DNA from: Dehalococcoidia bacterium
GTDB taxonomy: Bacteria; Chloroflexota; Dehalococcoidia; JAUYDP01
Assembly (NCBI GenBank): GCA_030691805.1
Contig: JAUYDP010000083.1
Coordinates: 1-10,502, forward strand
Length of the DNA stretch: 10,502 nt
Direction of reading: 5' to 3'
Shown: piece by piece, positions 6,049 to 10,502 of the stretch
Position numbering within the stretch: the first letter of the stretch is position 1
Layout of the letters: every line of letters starts with the position of its first letter
Program-made: the position numbers and the translations under genes
Notes under the pieces: model-generated
Seen by the model: the letters and a program-made list of their open reading frames with translations, nothing else
Told to the model about the DNA's origin: nothing
The model's database searches: none

Positions 6049-6543
6049 ATGGCTGAAACACAGGATAAGACGCTGCCGACTGGACCCATTACCAAAGATA
6101 GCATAGTTGGGGCAGTCTTGGACCGATATCCCCAGACGATGGGTGTGTTCCTCCAGTTCGGGTACACCCCACTGAAAGACCCAACGGCTCGCCAGGCCCT
6201 GGCGAGCAGGACCACCATCGAGCAGGCAACCAAGATCGTCGCCGCCGATCTGGACGCCCTACTGGCCGCCTTGAACAGGATCAAGGCGGCGGTGGACGCC
6301 TCCGCTACCGCTTCCACCACGGTAAGCTTGCCTATCACCAAGAACCATCTGGTAGGAGAGGTCACCGAAGCCTTCCCCTCGACGTTGGAGGTATTCCTTC
6401 AGCACGGATTCGACCATCTGGCTGACGCCAACATGCGGCGGACGGTTGCGAAGACCGTGACTATAGAGATGGCCTCAACCATCCACGGCATCGAGCTTAA
6501 CGGATTTCTCGCCAAGCTAAACCAGGCCGCCGGCGGCGGTTAA
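6049..6543 (+). CDS. Tandem DUF1858-like domain protein
   Basis: A protein of 164 residues built from two related domains of about 62 residues. The first runs from ITKDSIVGAVLDRYPQTMGV to AADLDALLAALN; the second from ITKNHLVGEVTEAFPSTLEV to GIELNGFLAKLN. The pattern of a short strand, I/L-V-G-x-V, a proline, an FLQ-x-G-(Y/F) turn and a final L-x-x-L-N fits DUF1858 (also found at the N-terminus of ScdA-like proteins), a small helical domain common in anaerobes. Most such domains carry a cysteine after the glycine turn; neither copy has any cysteine, so a metal or redox role is unlikely here. AGGAG seven bases before the ATG at 6049 decides the start; an ATG at 6022, also with a weak ribosome-binding site, would add nine residues. 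No signal peptide. It stands alone between two repeat-rich gaps. Confidence 0.8.
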   Translation: MAETQDKTLPTGPITKDSIVGAVLDRYPQTMGVFLQFGYTPLKDPTARQALASRTTIEQATKIVAADLDALLAALNRIKAAVDASATASTTVSLPITKNHLVGEVTEAFPSTLEVFLQHGFDHLADANMRRTVAKTVTIEMASTIHGIELNGFLAKLNQAAGGG

Positions 6544-6549
6544 ACTATA

Positions 6550-6566
6550 GACGGCGAAGGGCCGTC
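6550..6566 (+). terminator. Possible weak terminator hairpin after the DUF1858-like gene
   Basis: A perfect six-base stem, gacggc / gaagg / gccgtc, starts seven bases after the stop codon. No T tract follows, so it may only be an mRNA-end stem. A 12-bp perfect palindrome, gcagttaactgc, follows at 6576-6587. Confidence 0.35.
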
Positions 6567-6598
6567 CAACCATACGCAGTTAACTGCATAATATTGTG

Positions 6599-6627
6599 GT
6601 AGGGGCGGGTTTCAAACCCGCCCCTAC
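6599..6627. repeat. Perfect 29-bp REP-like palindrome
   Basis: The arms gtaggggcgggttt (6599-6612) and aaacccgcccctac (6614-6627) are exact inverse complements around one central base. Its outer seven bases are the same gtagggg/cccctac as the ends of the repeat embedded in the RAYT gene at 309-393. It could also act as a transcription barrier after the gene ending at 6543. Confidence 0.9.
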
Positions 6628-6701
6628 GGCATGGTCATTATTGAGAGTGTTGAAAGTCCTCCGGTGTCACTCGATGGGCGGGCCTTTCTGGGACTGCTGG
6701 A

Positions 6702-6719
6702 AGGGGCTAGAAAGCCCCT
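6702..6719. repeat. Small hairpin, AGGGGCT/AGCCCCT
   Basis: A seven-base perfect stem with an AGAA loop in the gap before the CoA ligase gene. It resembles dispersed short palindromes; no T tract follows. Confidence 0.55.
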
Positions 6720-6740
6720 CCTATCCAGTATTCAATACCC

Positions 6741-6779
6741 TCGTTATTCGCACTCGTTATTCGCACTTGTTGTTCGCGC
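6741..6779. repeat. 13-bp tandem repeat, three copies
   Basis: TCGTTATTCGCAC occurs twice exactly (6741-6753 and 6754-6766), followed by a variant, TTGTTGTTCGCGC (6767-6779), with three changes. It lies just upstream of the probable promoter of the CoA ligase gene. Confidence 0.85.
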
Positions 6780-6781
6780 TC

Positions 6782-6810
6782 TTGCAGCCCGTGGGACGGC
6801 GTGCTATTAT
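6782..6810 (+). promoter_or_regulatory. Probable promoter of the PaaK-like ligase gene
   Basis: TATTAT (6805-6810) is one base from consensus and is preceded by TGC, making an extended -10 element. TTGCAG (6782-6787) lies 17 bases upstream as a weak -35 box. Transcription would start near 6817, about 47 bases before the ATG. Confidence 0.4.
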
Positions 6811-6863
6811 CTCTCCACTTGCTATTTACCCGCATCTAAAGCAAGACCTATTGGGAGAGAGTC

Positions 6864-8243
6864 ATGAGCACCGTCAGAAGCTTTTGGAACCCGCGCTCCG
6901 GCGCCAGCCCCTACTGGAATCCCTACCTGGAGACCATGCCCAGGGAGAGGCTCGACGCCATCCACCTGAAGCGTATAAAGTCCCTGCTTCGCTATGCCTA
7001 CGATAATAGCCCCTTCTACCGGCAAAAGTTTCAGGAAGCAGGCATCACCCCAGACGATATCCGGACTTTAGAGGACTTCAAGACCAGGGTCCCGGTCACG
7101 GACAAGTCCGACTTCATCCATCTTCAAGAGGAGAACCCCCACTACGGTCAGACGGGGGCTATGCCCGAGGAGTACATAGCACACCATTGCGAGACCTCCG
7201 GCACTACCGGCATCCCCTTACGGATCCCTTACACCATGTACGATACGGAGCGCTACGGCGAGGGATGGGTCTACGGGTGGTGGGCCGTGGGCATCCGGCC
7301 GCACGACACTTTTTACTTCGCTTTCAACTGGGGCCTGTTCGCCGGGTTCTGGAGCGCCTACTGGGGCGTACGCCGGCTTGGCGGAAAAGTCTATTCCGGC
7401 GGCGGCCAGACTACCGAGGGCCATATCCGTGCCATACAGCGCCTGCGCCCGACGGTTCTTCTGTCCACGCCCACATATGCCCTCTACATGGCCGAAGTGG
7501 CCCGGGAGATGGGCATTGACCCGGCCGGCCTGTCGATCAAGTATACCTATCACGCCGGAGAGCCCGGCCCCTGCGCCCTGCCTGCCGTCCGAAAGCAGCT
7601 CGATGAGTCCTGGGGGGCTTTCTCCTCCGAATGCTACGGTGTGGCGGAGCTACATTCGCTGACCTTCGGGTGCCCCACTCGTGAGGGCGTGCACCTGGAC
7701 GAGACCAACACCTTCTCCTGGAGCCGGGACCCAGAAAGCGGCAAGGAAATTCCGGAAGGACAGATTGGCGAAAATATCGTCACCACCTACGTGAACAATG
7801 CCCAACCCCTCATTAACTACCGCACCCATGACCTGGTGGAGCGCCATTATAACTGCGTCTGCGGCAGGACCTGGGCCTTCTTGCGAGGTGTAGTATTAGG
7901 GCGGTCGGACTTCATGGTGACGATTAGAGGGACTAACGTGTACCAGTCGGCAGTGGAGAAGATCCTTGGGAGCATACCTGGGGTTAGCACCCATTATCAA
8001 ATGATATTGACCCGGGAAAAGGGGTTGGACCGCATGTTAGTGCAGGTGGAGCCGGTCAAAGAATATCCGGTCGAGAAGCAAGTTCAGTTGGGCGAGCAGG
8101 TAGGCAAGGCCATTCACCAGGCCCTAAAGGTCCGTCTGGAGGTGGAGACGGTGCCGGTTGGGAGCCTACCCCGCTACGAGCTAAAGACCAAGCGAATCGT
8201 TGACCAGCGACCCAAGGAAGTCAGAAGGGCGTTAGACAGGTAG
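6864..8243 (+). CDS. Phenylacetate-CoA ligase (PaaK)-family adenylate-forming enzyme
   Basis: A protein of 459 residues, close to the family's usual 430-460. Such enzymes activate a carboxylic acid with ATP to an acyl-AMP and then form the CoA thioester, in the cytoplasm. The N-terminus has the family pattern LLRYAYDNSPFYRQKFQEAG. The AMP-binding P-loop is CETSGTTGIPL (SGTTG at 112-116). Further on are NYRTHDLVERHYNCVCGRTW, with the CxCG typical of PaaK relatives, VLGRSDFMVTIRGTNVYQ, the hinge to the C-terminal domain, and SLPRYELKTKR near the end. The substrate is not certain: relatives act on phenylacetate, other aryl acids or coenzyme F390 precursors. The ATG has GGGAGAG a few bases upstream. 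The 62-residue gene follows five bases after the stop. Other acyl-CoA chemistry is nearby (the acyl-CoA dehydrogenase at the right edge). Confidence 0.92.
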   Translation: MSTVRSFWNPRSGASPYWNPYLETMPRERLDAIHLKRIKSLLRYAYDNSPFYRQKFQEAGITPDDIRTLEDFKTRVPVTDKSDFIHLQEENPHYGQTGAMPEEYIAHHCETSGTTGIPLRIPYTMYDTERYGEGWVYGWWAVGIRPHDTFYFAFNWGLFAGFWSAYWGVRRLGGKVYSGGGQTTEGHIRAIQRLRPTVLLSTPTYALYMAEVAREMGIDPAGLSIKYTYHAGEPGPCALPAVRKQLDESWGAFSSECYGVAELHSLTFGCPTREGVHLDETNTFSWSRDPESGKEIPEGQIGENIVTTYVNNAQPLINYRTHDLVERHYNCVCGRTWAFLRGVVLGRSDFMVTIRGTNVYQSAVEKILGSIPGVSTHYQMILTREKGLDRMLVQVEPVKEYPVEKQVQLGEQVGKAIHQALKVRLEVETVPVGSLPRYELKTKRIVDQRPKEVRRALDR

Positions 8244-8248
8244 GAAGC

Positions 8249-8437
8249 ATGGACGCAGATGAGACCATTTCCCAGATAGACCGGGCCAGGGCTTTAGTGC
8301 AGGGGATACGAGACACTACGGACAGCCCCCTGGTCGAGCGGTGTATGCAATTGGCCGAGATGAACCTTCACTGGGCTAAGTGGTGCCTGGGCGGCGACGT
8401 GGAGATCGCTCCGGAGCTAGACGAGCGGTTGGCCTAA
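8249..8437 (+). CDS. Small helical protein of unknown function, coupled to the ligase gene
   Basis: A protein of 62 residues, not recognised. It starts five bases after the ligase stop, and its ribosome-binding site (AGGTAGGA) overlaps the ligase's last codons, which implies translational coupling. The sequence is acidic and predicted helical: DETISQIDRARALVQGI, then LVERCMQLAEMNLHWAKWCL, then an acidic tail. It has two cysteines but no CxxC motif, and no membrane segment or signal. A helical partner or regulator of the ligase is possible, but that is inference from position only. Its stop codon (8435-8437) overlaps that of the convergent creatininase remnant. Confidence 0.7.
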   Translation: MDADETISQIDRARALVQGIRDTTDSPLVERCMQLAEMNLHWAKWCLGGDVEIAPELDERLA

Positions 8438-8865
8438 ACGCCGCTTCTTGACATAAACTCCCGTACTGCCTGGGCCATGGTGGAGACCATCAAGGCCATT
8501 ATCTTCCCCCCTTTTTCCGAGGAGGCCAGCGCCGGGGCGCCGAAGTAGCCTGGTCCCACATCCTTAAACCGAAGGCCGGCTGCCACTGTATCTATCAGGT
8601 CTACATCAGTGGCCGGAAGGAACCTCCAAGTTTCATTCACAAGGTCGGGACGCACCCAAAGCATCAAGGACGTCTCCATCTCGCCGCCGTGCAGGTCCCG
8701 CCGCAGCCTGGTCTCTATGATCCCCCTCAGCCGTGGTAGCCAGGTGCCGCCCGTACTGACGAAGAGTTCAGTTGCCTCCAGCCCCACCCTATCCTGAATA
8801 GCTGAGATGGCGCGCTGGATATGCTCGGCGTTGGCCGGTTCCAGGTGGAAGCAGAGGAAAGCGGC
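8434..8865 (-). pseudogene. 5'-truncated creatininase-family amidohydrolase remnant
   Basis: The minus-strand frame from 8865 to 8434 gives 143 residues that match only the C-terminal half of creatininase-family proteins (about 240-260 residues). Visible are ANAEHIQRAISAIQDRV, then DLHGGEMETSLMLWVRPDLV with the family's (D)xH-x-GExETS metal and active-site block, and YFGAPALASSEKGG. The N-terminal half, with the usual E-x-HG and D metal ligands and GHGGN motif, is absent: an in-frame TGA stands at 8868-8866, and the hydrolase gene ends only 28 bp further upstream, at 8897. Where GHGGN would be, the sequence reads HLEPAN. A GTG at 8787 could start a 117-residue product, but it would lack half of the metal site. 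Most likely a deletion remnant, possibly still translated. Confidence 0.65.
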
Positions 8866-8896
8866 TCATCGGAGGTAATCTCACCTAAAAGCCTGG

Positions 8897-9571
8897 TCAC
8901 GGCCGCGTTTTCAGGCTTCCTACCCTCGCTAGATAGTCCAGCGCTTCCTGGAGGGATACCACGTCCGCATACTTGGCCTCCATGTCGAAGAGGTTGGCGG
9001 CGTGGGCGAAGGACGAGCGGTCGAAGATACACTCCTCCACGGCCAGAACCGTATAGCCGTGGGAGAAAGCGTCCACCACGCTGGCCCGGACGCAGCCTGA
9101 GGTGCTGGCCCCTGCCATCAGAATAGTATCCAGGCTTTGGGCACGCAGGTAATCATGCAGCGACGTCTCAAAGAAAGCGCTGGCCGCCGGCTTCTCTATA
9201 AGCAGGTCTCCGGCTTGAGGACTGATCTCCGCTGGGAAGTCCTGGATAGGGCCTTTCCCTCCGGCTTTCAGTGCCCGTTTAGTGGTCACGCTGCCAGGCG
9301 CCGGGCGGGTATAGACCACCGGGGTCCGCGCGGTTCGTGCGACCTCGACTAGCTCCATGATATGGTCCAGGGCAATCCAGCCGGCCTCTCCACACCCCGT
9401 TGGCACCTCTTCTACAGACTTTGCCACGTCCGTGCGCTTGCCCAGAAACGGCAGGGTCACGTCTACGATCAATAGGGCGGGACGCTCGCCCCACGGCAGC
9501 CTCCCCGCAAATCCGGCCTGCTCGTAAAGCTCTCGGTCCTCCTGGGGAATAGCCTTCTGCCATGGCCTCAT
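8897..9571 (-). CDS. Isochorismatase-family cysteine hydrolase
   Basis: A protein of 224 residues of the isochorismatase-like hydrolase superfamily, which includes N-carbamoylsarcosine amidase, nicotinamidase and ureidoacrylate hydrolase. The catalytic triad is visible as D37 (ALLIVDVTLPF), K127 (IEKPAASAFF) and C160 (GASTSGCVRAS, with the usual cis-peptide just before the cysteine). The conserved SVVDAFSHGY and DRSSFAHAANLFDM segments follow. The closest look is to N-carbamoylsarcosine amidase-type enzymes, so an amide substrate is likely but not proven; the creatininase remnant beside it would suit that. The ATG at 9571 is chosen because AAGGAGG lies six bases upstream; an upstream in-frame start at 9619 would add 16 residues and lacks this support. 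It lies downstream of the acyl-CoA dehydrogenase gene on the same strand, after a 214-bp gap. Confidence 0.92.
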   Translation of the reverse strand: MRPWQKAIPQEDRELYEQAGFAGRLPWGERPALLIVDVTLPFLGKRTDVAKSVEEVPTGCGEAGWIALDHIMELVEVARTARTPVVYTRPAPGSVTTKRALKAGGKGPIQDFPAEISPQAGDLLIEKPAASAFFETSLHDYLRAQSLDTILMAGASTSGCVRASVVDAFSHGYTVLAVEECIFDRSSFAHAANLFDMEAKYADVVSLQEALDYLARVGSLKTRP

Positions 9572-9750
9572 TTTGTTCCTCCTTGTGGGTTTGACCTCTC
9601 CCCCGGCATCTCTCCGCATCGGGCAAGGGGGTTCTGCAGGCGGCGCAACTCCGGCTCCAATTGTGGCCTCTACATCGGGAAGGGGAGTCTATCGATATCG
9701 GAATTGGAAGACCTGATGTGACAACAAAGTCGTTCTCTAAATGTCATTTC

Positions 9751-9770
9751 TAATCTGCGAAATCTGCGGA
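9751..9770. repeat. Short direct repeat AATCTGCGA/AATCTGCGG
   Basis: Two adjacent nine-base words differing at the last base, in the gap between the hydrolase and acyl-CoA dehydrogenase genes. The rest of that gap (9572-9785) shows nothing firm beyond the hydrolase ribosome-binding site. Confidence 0.4.
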
Positions 9771-9785
9771 TCGTACGTTAGCTGG

Positions 9786-10502
9786 CTACTCTTTCAACAA
9801 CTGCCCGGCGATGACGATCTGCTGTATCTCGGAGGTGCCTTCGTAGAGGCGCAACGCCCGCACCTCACGGTAGAGGCGCTCCACCACGGTGCCTACGGTG
9901 ACACCCAGGCCCCCGTGAATCTGTTGGGACTGGTCCACGGCCCGCTGGGCCATCTCCGTCGCGTAGTACTTGGCCATGGATGACTCCAGGCTGGTCCGGC
10001 CCGGACCCCGGTCCAGCATCCAGGCGGCCTGGTATACCAGCAGGCGGCCTGCCATGAGCTCCGTGGCCATGTTGGCCAGCTTGGCCCTGATCAACTGGAA
10101 ATCAGACAGATACTGGCCGAAGGCCCGGCGCTGCTTGGCGAACTTCAGGCCCTCTTCCAGCGCCCGCTGGGCGAAGCCCAGGGCGGCGGCGCCCACAGTC
10201 ACCCGGAAGAGATCCAGCGTCTGCATGGCGATCTTGAAGCCGTCCCCCTCGGCCCCCAGGAGCTGGGACGCCGGGATGCGGCAGTCCCGAAAGGCCACCT
10301 CGGCGATGGGATGGGGAGCGGCCATGCGCATCTTCTCGACGATATGAAATCCGGTGTTTCGCCCATCCATAGCGAAGGCCGAGAGACCCTTGGCCCCTTT
10401 GCTGGGGTCGGTCTTGGCAAAGACGGTGTAGGTCCCGGCGATGCCGGCGTTGGAGATGAACCGCTTGTTGCCGTTGAGAATATAGTCGTTGCCCCGGCGC
10501 TC
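9786..10502 (-). CDS. Acyl-CoA dehydrogenase, C-terminal 238 residues (5' end beyond window)
   Basis: The frame is open from the right edge of the window to the stop at 9786, giving 238 residues of a protein that is usually about 380. Acyl-CoA dehydrogenases are FAD flavoproteins that make trans-2-enoyl-CoA and pass electrons to electron-transfer flavoprotein. The visible part begins in the middle beta domain (LNGNKRFISNAGIAGTY) and continues through FRDCRIPASQLLG, the FAD-contacting QRRAFGQYLSDFQ and IHGGLGVTVGTVVERLYR. Near the end is LYEGTSEIQQIVIAG, with the glutamate in the place of the medium-chain enzyme's catalytic base. Chain-length or branched substrate preference cannot be read from it. 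An internal ATG at 10370 is not the start; the conserved sequence continues upstream of it. Confidence 0.95.
   Translation of the reverse strand, partial: ERRGNDYILNGNKRFISNAGIAGTYTVFAKTDPSKGAKGLSAFAMDGRNTGFHIVEKMRMAAPHPIAEVAFRDCRIPASQLLGAEGDGFKIAMQTLDLFRVTVGAAALGFAQRALEEGLKFAKQRRAFGQYLSDFQLIRAKLANMATELMAGRLLVYQAAWMLDRGPGRTSLESSMAKYYATEMAQRAVDQSQQIHGGLGVTVGTVVERLYREVRALRLYEGTSEIQQIVIAGQLLKE

Noticed and set aside
5850..6365. Minus-strand open frame of 171 residues
   Set aside because: It is antisense to the DUF1858-like gene, which has a strong ribosome-binding site and two related domains; the minus frame also reads through a palindrome.
6596..7006. Plus-strand open frame beginning MVGAGFKPAPT
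   Set aside because: The start is the 29-bp palindrome translated, the rest is hairpins and tandem repeats, and it overlaps the well-supported ligase gene in another frame.
8727..9032. Minus-strand frame of 101 residues spanning the hydrolase-creatininase junction
   Set aside because: It overlaps both genes in a different frame and has no recognisable motif; it does not restore the creatininase N-terminus.
9786..10370. Complete 194-residue protein starting at the internal ATG
   Set aside because: The same frame stays open to the window end and the added 44 residues are conserved acyl-CoA dehydrogenase sequence, so the gene is cut by the window.

Overview
The window looks like chromosomal DNA from a moderately GC-rich anaerobe or facultative anaerobe. 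The gene mix (a reductive-dehalogenase-like iron-sulfur protein, a UbiD decarboxylase, a PaaK-type CoA ligase, an acyl-CoA dehydrogenase) together with many short intergenic palindromes points towards Chloroflexota, possibly near Dehalococcoidia. That placement is inference; the window holds no rRNA or other firm taxonomic marker.

Left block, minus strand (read right to left): a UbiD-family decarboxylase (3595-2171), a 113-residue protein of unknown function (2116-1775), a reductive-dehalogenase-like corrinoid/iron-sulfur protein (1693-719), and a REP-associated tyrosine transposase (RAYT, 653 to beyond position 1). The RAYT is the most interesting item. It is easy to miss because it runs off the left edge, and its coding sequence contains two 84-bp repeat copies, 162 bp apart, that keep the reading frame open. 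The repeat termini (GTAGGGG/CCCCTAC) match an intergenic palindrome 6 kb away. The UbiD gene has a well-formed promoter and a TTG start behind a perfect Shine-Dalgarno; the longest ORF instead begins inside the -35 box.

Centre, plus strand: complete argS (3768-5435), divergent from ubiD; then 586-613 bp without a convincing gene, carrying three direct and one inverted copy of a 27-bp palindrome, the first two units being degenerate ~130-bp tandem repeats; then a small protein made of two DUF1858-like domains without cysteines (6049-6543).

Right block: another repeat-rich gap (6544-6863) with a perfect 29-bp palindrome, a 7-bp-stem hairpin, a 13-bp triplicate and a probable promoter; a PaaK-family adenylate-forming ligase (6864-8243) with a coupled 62-residue protein (8249-8437). 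Converging on these from the right, on the minus strand, are an acyl-CoA dehydrogenase (cut by the window end), an isochorismatase-family cysteine hydrolase (9571-8897) and a 5'-truncated creatininase-family remnant (8865-8434), whose stop codon overlaps that of the 62-residue gene.

Functionally the CoA ligase, acyl-CoA dehydrogenase, amidohydrolase-type enzymes and UbiD suggest breakdown of organic acids or amides, possibly aromatic, but no complete pathway is visible.
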